From: G041200185 sp041200185
GTDB lineage: Bacteria; Pseudomonadota; Alphaproteobacteria; BNTO01
Direction: 5' to 3'
NCBI GenBank assembly: GCA_041200185.1
Contig: CP165730.1
Coordinates: 682,001 to 746,000 of the forward strand
Length of the DNA: 64,000 nt
The notes beneath the pieces are model-generated. The model saw only the letters and a list, made by a program, of their open reading frames with translations. It did no database searches and was not told where the DNA came from. A program made the translations under genes and the position numbers. Below, piece after piece: positions 46,964-55,864 of this stretch. The stretch's first letter is position 1. Each line of letters starts with the position of its first letter.

Positions 46964-46988
46964 AAACCCACCTTCGGGTGGGTTTTTA
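46964..46988 (+). terminator. Terminator of family member 4
   Basis: The same AAACCCACC-TTCG-GGTGGGTTT hairpin and T tract as after member 3. Confidence 0.88.
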
Positions 46989-47198
46989 GTTTATATGATT
47001 CAAGAGAACTTTTTTCAGCATCCTCATTATTGAATATGCTTGACAATTAAGATATTAAAAACAGAATAAATCTGATAATAAAGGACTAAATCTTGCATTT
47101 TTGTAATTGCTCCAGCTTCCCTCTCATCAAAAAGGGTGCTTTTGAAGCTTAAATGAGCTAACGTCTAGCGTTGGGTTGCTTTTTTAAGCAGGCGGAAG

Positions 47199-48542
47199 AT
47201 GACGAAAAATCCGACCTCGTTTAACAGCGGTCAGGAAATGAAGAGGGGCTACTCTCTCTGGCGGTTAAGAATCATGTTTGCCCTCATTTTGGGGTATGCT
47301 TTTTTGTACATGACGCGCACCAACCTTTCCTTCGCTGTTCCGGGTATTCAGCAAGATCTTGGCTACTCGAAAGAACAACTGGGAATTGCTTTCTCTGTAG
47401 CCGGAGTCGTTTACGGTGTTGGGAGGTTCTTCAACGGGATCCTTGTTGACCGCTGCAGTTCGCGTCTATTTTTCTCCATCGGCATTGCTCTATCTGCCCT
47501 TACAAACATTTGTCTGGGGTTTGTTACCAATCTTCCCACGCTGACCGTCCTCTGGGGAATCAACTCTTTTTTCCAATCCATGGGCGCTCCAGCCTGCGCT
47601 AGGATGTTAACGCACTGGTACAGCCCCAAGCAAATTGGGACTCAGTGGGCTCTGTGGAGTACCTCACAACAAATGGGGTATTTTACGTTATCACTGGCTT
47701 TACCAATTTGCCTGAGTTATTGGAGCTGGCACTGGGCTCTTTGGCTTCCGGGGGCTCTTACCTTGATCGTGGCTATTGTTGTTTATTTAACCGCTCGCGA
47801 TGAGCCAGCGGATGTTTATCTTCCTGGACTTGAGACTTATGAGAATGTAACGCCGGATGTGGAGGATCAGTACGCTCATCTTTCTTCTTTTCAGATTTTT
47901 TCACAGTTTATTCTTCGAAATACGATTGTATGGGCCATGTGTTTAGCTTGTTTTTTCGTTTATTTTGTCCGCTTTACTTATTATCACTGGGGGCCGACTT
48001 TTCTCATTGAGGCCAAAGGCTGTACTCTCAAAGACGCGGGAAATTTGCTGGCCATCTTCCACATCGCCAGTGCAGCTGGAGGCTTTTTAGCAGGATTTTG
48101 GTCAGACCGGCTCTTCAATGGGTATCGTGGACGCGTAGGTCTTCTTTTTTCCTTGGGGTTGGCTGTCGGTTTATTCGCTGTTTGGCTGATGCCAGCGGGG
48201 AAACCTTGGCTCCATAAGGCTGCAATGTTTATGACGGGATTTTTCCTAACAGGCCCTCTCACGATGATCAGCGTTGCTGCCGTTGACTTTGCTTCAAAAA
48301 AAGCCTCAGGAACCGCCTCCGGCATTACGGGCATTTTCGGTTACATAGGTGTCACCTTCGCAGGGTATGGTCCTGCTAAAATCGCGGAGCACACGCGCAA
48401 CTGGGACTTGGTCTTTATTTATATGCTCATTGCAGCTTTGGCAGCGACAGCATGTTTCCTTTTCACCTGGAACGCTCGAGCTACCTACCATAAGACTCAC
48501 GTTGACGGTGATACCCCGGAAAATGCGGACAAAGCGGCATGA
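47199..48542 (+). CDS. Organophosphate:phosphate antiporter (MFS, UhpC/GlpT-like)
   Basis: A 447-residue, 12-segment major facilitator of the OPA family, which exchanges inorganic phosphate for sugar phosphates, glycerol-3-phosphate or phosphoglycerate. The family start LGYAFLYMTRTNLSFAVPGIQ, GVGRFFNGILVDRCSSR, FQSMGAPACARMLTHWYSP and TYYHWGPTFLIEAKG are distinctive. The precise substrate cannot be told from sequence alone. In intracellular bacteria such carriers take up host metabolites. The stop codon overlaps the ATG of ruvA (ATGA), so the two are probably translated together, an unusual pairing. Confidence 0.92.
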   Translation: MTKNPTSFNSGQEMKRGYSLWRLRIMFALILGYAFLYMTRTNLSFAVPGIQQDLGYSKEQLGIAFSVAGVVYGVGRFFNGILVDRCSSRLFFSIGIALSALTNICLGFVTNLPTLTVLWGINSFFQSMGAPACARMLTHWYSPKQIGTQWALWSTSQQMGYFTLSLALPICLSYWSWHWALWLPGALTLIVAIVVYLTARDEPADVYLPGLETYENVTPDVEDQYAHLSSFQIFSQFILRNTIVWAMCLACFFVYFVRFTYYHWGPTFLIEAKGCTLKDAGNLLAIFHIASAAGGFLAGFWSDRLFNGYRGRVGLLFSLGLAVGLFAVWLMPAGKPWLHKAAMFMTGFFLTGPLTMISVAAVDFASKKASGTASGITGIFGYIGVTFAGYGPAKIAEHTRNWDLVFIYMLIAALAATACFLFTWNARATYHKTHVDGDTPENADKAA

Positions 48543-49132
48543 TTACTAAACTCTATGGGACTGTTGACACCCTCTTTCCTGACCGCGTCTACCTTCGTGT
48601 GCAAGACGTTGTTTACGGTCTTTTCTGCTCGCGGAAAGCTCTTGATCAACTCCCGGTTGGTCAAACGGTGACCTTGTGGGTTGAGCATATTTTCCGCGCT
48701 GATAATCAGGTTTTGTGTGGTTTTCTTTCGTTAGAAGACCAGCTTTGTTTTCGCGAGATTACCAACGTCCAGGGGGTAGGTGCCAAGGTCGCTCTCGCTG
48801 TTCTTTCGACTTTTTCAACGGAGGAGCTGGCTCGCGTCATTCTCGCTCAAGATAAGCAGCTGTTGACGCGGGTGGAGGGCGTTGGCTCTAAAATGGCGGA
48901 AAGGATGATTGTCGAGTTAAAGAATTCAAAGTTCTTTAGAGGCTACCGAAGCTTATCCTCCACAGCCTCCGAACCTGCGTGGGCTGAGAACGATGCGATT
49001 GAGGCTCTTGTTGCCTTAGGTTATGACCGCTCCTCTTCAACATCCACCGTTGAAAAACTGATAAAGAGAAACCCCGATCTTTCAACAGAAAAACTCATTA
49101 AGGCCGCTCTCGTTAAGATGTCACACATTTAA
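48539..49132 (+). CDS. ruvA: Holliday junction helicase subunit RuvA
   Basis: RuvA binds four-way junctions and loads the RuvB motor for branch migration. The 197-residue sequence has the N-terminal OB fold (MITKLYGTVDTLFPDRVYL), two helix-hairpin-helix motifs (ITNVQGVGAKVALAVLSTF and LTRVEGVGSKMAERMIVELK) and the C-terminal RuvB-binding domain (AIEALVALGYDRSS). It starts inside the stop codon of the antiporter gene. ruvB and ruvC are not adjacent, unlike in most bacteria. Confidence 0.96.
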   Translation: MITKLYGTVDTLFPDRVYLRVQDVVYGLFCSRKALDQLPVGQTVTLWVEHIFRADNQVLCGFLSLEDQLCFREITNVQGVGAKVALAVLSTFSTEELARVILAQDKQLLTRVEGVGSKMAERMIVELKNSKFFRGYRSLSSTASEPAWAENDAIEALVALGYDRSSSTSTVEKLIKRNPDLSTEKLIKAALVKMSHI

Positions 49133-49258
49133 CGCAAACTCCTTGCGCCATCACCAAAGTCAACACCGCCCCTTTACGGAACAGGGAGGCTCACACACAC
49201 TGGCAATACTGTGGAGCCTCTCCACCTCTCGGATAATCGTACGCCGCAACTCCATCCC

Positions 49259-50653
49259 TTAAAACTTGTACCCAATGGTGAGATCATAACGAACTGCGAG
49301 CGATGAGGTTCTCGGCCTTTGGGGCACAGGTGTTGTACTCGTATCGGTGTTTGTACCAGGCACCTCCGCTGTTGCACTCGTACCGGTCTTTGTACTAGCC
49401 GTCGTTGTCCTACATGTCTCGACAAGTTTCGTAACTCCAACGCTGTAGTCATCACCTTTCTTCTCGGCTTCTGCCAACAAAACCTTTATTTTTTCCAGCT
49501 CTGCCTCTTGCTCTTCCCTTGTTGGACTGCGCTTGAACCAAGGAACTTGCTGCTCCGCTGGAATAGACCAGGATGTTGAAACTCCTCCCCTTATGGACGT
49601 CTTCACGTATTCGGTACGGGGCCCCCTCATTTGGGTCCGAACAGGAGTATTGATGTCGAAAGGCTGAGTAAGCCTACCTTGAGGCATAGTTGTAAACCGT
49701 CGAACTTTACCTTCTTGCTTGACGAGTTTTCTCCCACTCCACACATTCTTCACATGGTAGTCACTGTCCTGCGTCCATGTCACGTCGTTGTCCAACTGCT
49801 CTTTTAATTGATTCCAATGATCAACAATATCTGATGCCAGACGGCATGAATCCTCCTCTGTGTAACCCCGCCCCATCAGGATCATCCGAATGGCCCTACG
49901 CATGATCCTTGTTTGCTGCTCAGGCGATTTGGTAAAAAAGTGAGGACGCGCCATTTTATTGCAAATTTTCTGAGTTATGGGGTCGATTGTGCTCGGTGTA
50001 AATTCGTCCCGTTGTCGAACCAGGGCCCCAAGAAATCGCGACATGGCCCTTGCAACCCTATTAACGGCATCTTTTTTAACAACTAAGGGCAGGCTAAACT
50101 CGTAGCCCAACCAATGGAAAAGGCATTCCACCGTAAAATAACTCCCATTGCTAAGCACGTTAATGCTCTCAATACCTTCGACAATAAACGTCCTGATCTG
50201 ATCGAGCATGTCGTTATACAGGTCTGTGATCGTGCTAATTTTATCATCAGGGAGCGCGCCAACAGCTCCGGCGACTCTGTCTTGTTGAACTGGCCCTTCA
50301 TCTATTCCGTGTTTTATGACATGAACGGTCCTATTCCACCGGTCCTCGGTCATGGGCTCCCCGTCTTCCTGCAAAATATCCACAATCGACTGAAGATTGT
50401 TCTCAAGAAACGGCTTATCCGTCTCAATGTTCAGGTGAAACGGCACCTGGATTTTAGACCAGAAATTATCTTTTCCTTGTTTATAGACCATACAAACAGT
50501 GCAATACTCTGGCTTGTTCATGAAACAGACCTGTACAGTACCCGCGTTGTCTCTTGCCTCCTGTGGAGCTGGCGAAAGCTGATGCATCGACCACATCGGT
50601 ACACCCCCCACGCTTAACCACGTTCCCATTAAAATGTTCCTTAACTTTTTCAT
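49259..50653 (-). CDS. Unidentified exported protein with porin-like C-terminus
   Basis: 464 residues with an N-terminal signal-like segment (ILMGTWLSVGGVPMWSM) and two Cys-containing stretches (VQVCFMNKPEYCTVCMVYKQ). It has a mostly helical middle and a Thr/Ser/Pro-rich segment near residue 430. The last residues (LAVRYDLTIGYKF) resemble the terminal strand recognised by the BAM complex, although the rest does not look like a barrel. No family is recognised. It lies downstream of two other exported-protein genes on the same strand (132-base gap), so a shared transcript is possible. Confidence 0.6.
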   Translation of the reverse strand: MKKLRNILMGTWLSVGGVPMWSMHQLSPAPQEARDNAGTVQVCFMNKPEYCTVCMVYKQGKDNFWSKIQVPFHLNIETDKPFLENNLQSIVDILQEDGEPMTEDRWNRTVHVIKHGIDEGPVQQDRVAGAVGALPDDKISTITDLYNDMLDQIRTFIVEGIESINVLSNGSYFTVECLFHWLGYEFSLPLVVKKDAVNRVARAMSRFLGALVRQRDEFTPSTIDPITQKICNKMARPHFFTKSPEQQTRIMRRAIRMILMGRGYTEEDSCRLASDIVDHWNQLKEQLDNDVTWTQDSDYHVKNVWSGRKLVKQEGKVRRFTTMPQGRLTQPFDINTPVRTQMRGPRTEYVKTSIRGGVSTSWSIPAEQQVPWFKRSPTREEQEAELEKIKVLLAEAEKKGDDYSVGVTKLVETCRTTTASTKTGTSATAEVPGTNTDTSTTPVPQRPRTSSLAVRYDLTIGYKF

Positions 50654-50785
50654 TCTAGCCCTCTCCTTCCATTACCTTAATTCGTACTGCGACCTACATT
50701 TATTTATCTCACGCTTAAGTAACTTTGTCAATGGGTTTTGATAGGCCCGCCAAAGACGAGCCTATTTTTAGCGAAGCTTCTGTGT

Positions 50786-51859
50786 CTAATCATTCCTCGT
50801 ACAGATAAGTTTGAAATCCGTTGTGGCACCGCTACTGCTAATTTTTTGTGGCCACTCCTCTGTTCCGTAATCCACCTTTTTGATCTCAAGCTTACAGTCC
50901 GCGTCCGTCGGAAAACCAAATGTTGCCTTGTAAGCGGGCATCATGAAATCCTGCCAAAAATTCCCATAAAGTTCTTCATAAGCCTCAGACCGAGGATGAG
51001 TCACGTTAGATAGATCTTCAAAATTCTCTACTATGTAGAGTCCCCATCTTGGCATAACTATATGCTTTATCCCTCTAGATACTGGATCTCTATAAATAAA
51101 CACAGGACCTTGCACCTGCGTCTTTTGGCCGCTTGGCAGTTCACCAACTTGAGCTATGCTTGAATTGTAAACATCGAGCTCTTCTTGTACATGAGGCCAA
51201 ATGTATCCCAAACCTTGCAACTGCTGTTTTAAATGACGAATGTAACTTCTTCCGTCGGCCGAGGCCATGTTGCCAGCAGCAACCGCTTTTTCTATTGATC
51301 CTTGAAGTTCTGACGCTGTTTTGGCTTTTTCCGCCTGCTCTTTGAGAATGGAAGGTGTCTCCGTCATGAATCTACCAGCTCTCGGCATCACAACCCTTTT
51401 TGCAACGGCCAGTAAATTTGTTATTGCCTCCCAATTTCTCCATTCAATATCAACCGGTTCACCATCTTTCGGGTGCGAATCGAGGTTTTCTAGAATGAGA
51501 ATATCGCAAACTCGGCCAATGAATAGGGGCGGCAGATCTCTAAAGTTGTCTTCCTTGTTGCAAACATCAGGCCGAAATTTTGGATCTTTGTCGATGAGCA
51601 AAATGTCATCAGCCCTCTGGCCATAGATCTCCCGATAATCCACGGTGTTTCCATACCAATCTACATCACCTCGACCGGCACCCACGACGATGATCTTTTT
51701 CTTGCCTTCCTTATCCATGCGGTCGAAGTACTGTTGTACTGTCGCTCGACTCGTCTCCAAAGAATACTCCATCGCCTGAGCCTCTGTAGATTGACTCGCT
51801 TGAAGTCCACTGACCACAGTTACACCCAACAGGCCTAGTGTCATACATAATTTTTTCAT
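50786..51859 (-). CDS. Exported methyltransferase-like protein, copy 1
   Basis: 357 residues with a signal peptide (LCMTLGLLGVTVVSGLQAS). The following ~100 residues have the order of a class I SAM-dependent methyltransferase core: motif I IIVVGAGRGDVDW (residues 56-68), an acidic residue after the second strand (ILLIDKDP, Asp90), RPDV at 96-99 and CDILILENL at 118-126. The paralogue upstream (52111-53271) shares all of these. The remaining C-terminal part is not recognised. Catalysis is unproven; an exported enzyme of this kind would have to find SAM in host cytoplasm. The ATG has AAGGAG seven bases before it. Confidence 0.6.
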   Translation of the reverse strand: MKKLCMTLGLLGVTVVSGLQASQSTEAQAMEYSLETSRATVQQYFDRMDKEGKKKIIVVGAGRGDVDWYGNTVDYREIYGQRADDILLIDKDPKFRPDVCNKEDNFRDLPPLFIGRVCDILILENLDSHPKDGEPVDIEWRNWEAITNLLAVAKRVVMPRAGRFMTETPSILKEQAEKAKTASELQGSIEKAVAAGNMASADGRSYIRHLKQQLQGLGYIWPHVQEELDVYNSSIAQVGELPSGQKTQVQGPVFIYRDPVSRGIKHIVMPRWGLYIVENFEDLSNVTHPRSEAYEELYGNFWQDFMMPAYKATFGFPTDADCKLEIKKVDYGTEEWPQKISSSGATTDFKLICTRND

Positions 51860-52110
51860 TTCAATCTCCTTTTGTTAAAATTGTCCAAAACCAAAATATT
51901 ACAAAATACAGATAAGCTCGAAAACTTATTATTTTTGTAACCCATTAACGATAATTAAATCTACCAATTGATCTTTTTTAAATCAAGAGAGTTTGGATTA
52001 TAAAAATGAGGAGGTAACTTTTTGGTGGGCAACCTCCGCCCCAACTGACTATCTATTGTCAGCGGAAGCCGCTTTGAACGGCTCCCTTTTTCAGTCAGAC
52101 GACTTGAGAA

Positions 52111-53271
52111 TTACGACGCGTGAATGACGCAGAAAAAGCCTTCGTCTTCTTTATCATCATCGTCCATTTTAGGCCAAAAATCTGAGCCCCTTTGGACGGG
52201 CTCAAAACGCACCTGTTGAAGGAGTTGTTCGGAAAAGTCATACTCCTGACCGTAATATTTTTTTGCATATTCATTCATAAATGGCTGAAACAAGGCTGGA
52301 TCCCTCGTACACAGCAGGTCGCGGCCCCCGGCCTCTGACGAGAAGATGTAAGTACCGTTCTCGTCCGCGACAACGTGCTCAACCTGGCCATTTTGCGAGT
52401 TCACAAACGAAAAAACGTCATCCGAAATGTGATATCGCTCAGATCCCGTGGGGTTCCAACAACAAGCGTCCAACTTTGGCTTAGCTGCATCCAGTTGCCG
52501 GCTAAACATCTGTATGATTTTACTAAGCCGCTCTCTTTTTTGGCCCAAAGGTGCGTACTCAGGATCCTTCGGGTCCATCAGCCGCCATTCATCCAGCACC
52601 TCCATGTATTCCATCCGCTTCATGGGAATGAGAGAGCGAAGCCGCGCCAGCGAATTAAAACCAAACGGCGCCATGGGAAGGACCACTACCCCGTCGGGGC
52701 CCCTCAACATTTTGAGAAGATTCAGGGTTGATTCCTGCGAACGGTAGTAGTAGTCAGCTCGTTCATGGCCCGTTGGCTGAATATTTAAGTTTTCGAGAAC
52801 GATAATGTCAAACCCACCATCCGCCAAAAGAAGACTGACAAGTGATGAAAAATCATCGTGAGTATTCGTATAGAAAATATCCGGACGACTGGTTACGTCC
52901 GTATTAATGGTAAGGAACTTCAGGTGCTTGTCACCATAAGCATCCAACGCATAGTTTGGGTGGCGTGGATTTTTCGGGCAAAAGCCCCACTTTACGTCCC
53001 CCCTGCCCGAGCCAAAAATGGCAATCCGACGGCACCCTAGCTCATCCACATGTTCACAGTAGCTTCGAACCGTCTCATGGTTTGAGGCCTCCGTATAGAG
53101 TGGATAAGTCTCTGCGATAATATCCTCCCAAGCCCTCACCGTCCGGCCTCTTTGGTGAGCCTCAACTCCTGTCGGTAACTCCTGTGTTAGGTCGGACGCC
53201 ATAGTCGACACCGCACCTAGCAAACCGACACAAACGCTGGTACAAAATAAATTATAAAAAGATTTTTTCAT
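52111..53271 (-). CDS. Exported methyltransferase-like protein, copy 2
   Basis: 386 residues, with a signal peptide (YNLFCTSVCVGLLGAVSTMA) and the same core as copy 1: IAIFGSGRGDVKW (83-95), TINTDVTSRPDI (121-132) and FDIIVLENLN (154-163). The linker between the first two strands is longer. Later sections share the pattern of an aromatic-rich domain near the C-terminus. The two genes are about 240 bases apart on one strand and probably arose by tandem duplication followed by strong divergence. The function is inferred only from fold-like motifs; a nucleotide- or SAM-binding Rossmann-like domain is the safest statement. Confidence 0.6.
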   Translation of the reverse strand: MKKSFYNLFCTSVCVGLLGAVSTMASDLTQELPTGVEAHQRGRTVRAWEDIIAETYPLYTEASNHETVRSYCEHVDELGCRRIAIFGSGRGDVKWGFCPKNPRHPNYALDAYGDKHLKFLTINTDVTSRPDIFYTNTHDDFSSLVSLLLADGGFDIIVLENLNIQPTGHERADYYYRSQESTLNLLKMLRGPDGVVVLPMAPFGFNSLARLRSLIPMKRMEYMEVLDEWRLMDPKDPEYAPLGQKRERLSKIIQMFSRQLDAAKPKLDACCWNPTGSERYHISDDVFSFVNSQNGQVEHVVADENGTYIFSSEAGGRDLLCTRDPALFQPFMNEYAKKYYGQEYDFSEQLLQQVRFEPVQRGSDFWPKMDDDDKEDEGFFCVIHAS

Positions 53272-53402
53272 TGTTCTCCCCTATAAAACAAAATAATAAA
53301 TAAGTAATTAACGGTTTTAGCTCTGTTTTCAAAAGCAAGGCTTATTTGAAAAAAAGCAAGGATTTTAAGTTGTTGTTTGCATGTGATATTCCCCCTAAAG
53401 TT

Positions 53403-53787
53403 CCCCCTACTGGGCCCTTCCTGCGAAGTTCCCATCCCCCTAACGACAGGTTAACAGGAAAATGGATCCTCTGGCTAGGGTTAAAAAAGCCCAAGCTCAG
53501 CAGATATTGGGTCCTATTCCGATTCGTAAGAAGGACAAGCTACCTCCGCATCAAAAAAAAGTCTCGTGGGAACGGCTTTAGATAGGAACCCATTTCGTCC
53601 TGCTACATGTGAAATCGATCCAAAACACATATTCGACAATAATTAACAGTCCTAAAAGTCTTCGTTTATGCCTAAGATCGTCGCGTCTCAGACACCCTCG
53701 TCTCTTCTGCCAAGACACACTGCGTTCTTATAGATTCGCGTCGAGACGTCTATTTAGCGAGGAAGGTGCATTTTTCTTCGAAATGGT
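53403..53787 (+). repeat. 385-bp dispersed repeat, copy B
   Basis: Inverted near-identical copy of 29389-29772, with a few substitutions seen. It lies upstream of the methyltransferase-like genes in otherwise gene-free DNA. The flanks differ on both sides, so the repeat ends are well defined. Confidence 0.85.
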
Positions 53788-54069
53788 CAAAGGCGTGAAA
53801 AACAGAGGGACGCCGGGTAAGTATCTCATTTTTTCAACGCTTATTCAGGATCTACGAATTTTTTTATTCAGTTTTTTTGGAGTATTGATGATAAATCTAT
53901 GCCAAAAATCCAATCAATATTTTACCCTGTTGTACTTTGGCCTTTCGTAATAGGATTTATTGTATTTACAGACGATGTCTTGCTCACAATATGTAAATAT
54001 AAAGCAAATATTCACAGATATTTACGAGTTTACGAGATATCGAATAGAACGTTCTTATTTTCTTTTAAA

Positions 54070-54105
54070 AGAAAAAAGAGGGGAGTTCAAAAAACTCTCC
54101 CTCTT
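54070..54105 (-). terminator. Terminator of rpsA
   Basis: On the minus strand AAGAGGGAGAGTT pairs with ACTCCCCTCTT around a T-rich loop (one bulge), followed by TTTTCTTTT. It is about 60 bases past the rpsA stop. Confidence 0.72.
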
Positions 54106-54166
54106 AAAAGAGGTTTTCCCGCCCCATTTCTATTTTGCTGAGGATCTTACCCCCAACGTTGGCTCC

Positions 54167-55864
54167 TTAACGGCTTTCCTCTTTTTTGCTATCCTCTTGT
54201 TTCTTTCGAAGAGCTTCTCCCAAGATGTCGCCCAGGCTCGCTCCGCTGTCTGTGGAACCGTACTCAGACAATGCCTTCTTTTCTTCCTCAACCTCTCGCG
54301 CCTTAATAGATAAAGTCATCCGGCGAGAAGAGGGGTCGAAGCTTGTGATCTTAGCATCCACTCGCTCTCCTACAGCGAACACATTGCCATGCTGCCTTGA
54401 TCGATCTGACGACAGATCCTGGTTTCGGATGAAAACGATGAGTTTATCACGGACGACGACCTCTATACCGCGCTCATTAATCTCTTTGACGGTACACGTC
54501 ACGACTTCACCCGTCTTCAGCCCTTCGAAGGTGGCCGCTAGAGGGTCTTCCTCTACCTGTTTAAGTCCTAAGCTAATTCTCTCCTTTTCAAAATCAATAT
54601 CGAGGATTTTGACTTTAACTTTTTGATCCTTTTCGTAGTTCTTAATTGCATCTTCTCCGCGCTCCGTCCAGGAGATGTTCGACATATTCACCATTCCGTC
54701 GAGGTCGGGCGTGATACCCACAAAAATTCCGAACTCTGTTGCGTTACGGACGACTCCATCAATAACACTCCCAACGGGGTGATCTTTAGCAAATTGTTCC
54801 CATGGATTCTCACTACATTGTTTCAAGCCAAGGCTCATTCTGCGCTTTTGGGAATCAACATCGAGGACCATAATCTCAACGTCCTGTCCCACTGAAACGA
54901 TCTTGTGAGCATTGGTATTCTTGCGTAGCCAGCTCATCTCGGTAATATAAACCAACCCCTCAATACCTGGTTCAAGCTCAACAAATGCGCCATATTCTGC
55001 AACATTCGTAATGCGGCCATGGTACTTTTGACCAATCTTGTAGCGCTCTTCGATCTTATCCCATGGGTTAGATTGAAGTTGTTTCAAACCAAGGGAGATT
55101 CTCTGCGTTTCAGGACTGAACTTTAAGACCTGAACATCGATTTCCTGCCCAGGTGAAACAACATCACTGGGGTGACGCACTCTTTGCCAAGACATGTCGG
55201 TTGCATGCAAAAGGCCGTCAATGCCGCCGAGGTCCACGAAGGCGCCGTAGTCTGTGATGTTTTTCACAACACCGTGCACAACCTGCCCTTCTTGCAGTTT
55301 CGATAAGATCTCTCGCCGAGCATCCACTAGAGACTCTTCGATAACAGAACGCCGCGAAACGACGATATTATTCCGAGACTTATCCATCTTGATAATTTTG
55401 AAAGGTTGAGTCACGTTCATCAGAGGTGTGATATCACCCACGGGACGGATATCAATCTGGCTCCCTGGAAGGAAAGCACTGGCTCCACCGAGATCAACGG
55501 TCATTCCCCCCTTTACACGTCCGATGATAACACCCTCTACGGTTGTCCCCTCGTTCATAGCGCGCTCAAGATCACCCCACGCAGCCTCTTTGCGAGCTTT
55601 TTCGACACTGAGCAAGATGCCACCGCTACGGTCCTCAAGACGCTCAACGTAAACGTCAATAACATCCCCCACGCGGACTTCCGGAAGGTGACAGATTTCG
55701 AATTCCTTAAGCGGAACTCGGCCTTCGGATTTAAGCCCGACATCAATGACAACAACGTCGCCAGTAACATCTAGTACTGTACCCTTGACAACCTTACCTT
55801 CAAACGACCCCTGTCCTTCGAGAGACTGATCTAATAAATCTGAAAAACTCTTTTTACTATCCAT
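54167..55864 (-). CDS. rpsA: 30S ribosomal protein S1
   Basis: S1 helps the 30S subunit bind and unfold mRNA. The 565-residue protein has six S1 (OB-fold) repeats at roughly residues 24-90, 107-173, 190-260, 275-345, 362-430 and 449-517. Examples are VVHGVVKNITDYGAFVDLGG, KYHGRITNVAEYGAFVEL and VIDGVVRNATEFGIFVGI, with the recurring end motif RRMSLGLKQ. The length is right for proteobacterial S1. The usual upstream neighbour cmk is not present; the gene faces a 1.6-kb gap. The C-terminus is Lys/Glu-rich. Confidence 0.97.
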   Translation of the reverse strand: MDSKKSFSDLLDQSLEGQGSFEGKVVKGTVLDVTGDVVVIDVGLKSEGRVPLKEFEICHLPEVRVGDVIDVYVERLEDRSGGILLSVEKARKEAAWGDLERAMNEGTTVEGVIIGRVKGGMTVDLGGASAFLPGSQIDIRPVGDITPLMNVTQPFKIIKMDKSRNNIVVSRRSVIEESLVDARREILSKLQEGQVVHGVVKNITDYGAFVDLGGIDGLLHATDMSWQRVRHPSDVVSPGQEIDVQVLKFSPETQRISLGLKQLQSNPWDKIEERYKIGQKYHGRITNVAEYGAFVELEPGIEGLVYITEMSWLRKNTNAHKIVSVGQDVEIMVLDVDSQKRRMSLGLKQCSENPWEQFAKDHPVGSVIDGVVRNATEFGIFVGITPDLDGMVNMSNISWTERGEDAIKNYEKDQKVKVKILDIDFEKERISLGLKQVEEDPLAATFEGLKTGEVVTCTVKEINERGIEVVVRDKLIVFIRNQDLSSDRSRQHGNVFAVGERVDAKITSFDPSSRRMTLSIKAREVEEEKKALSEYGSTDSGASLGDILGEALRKKQEDSKKEESR

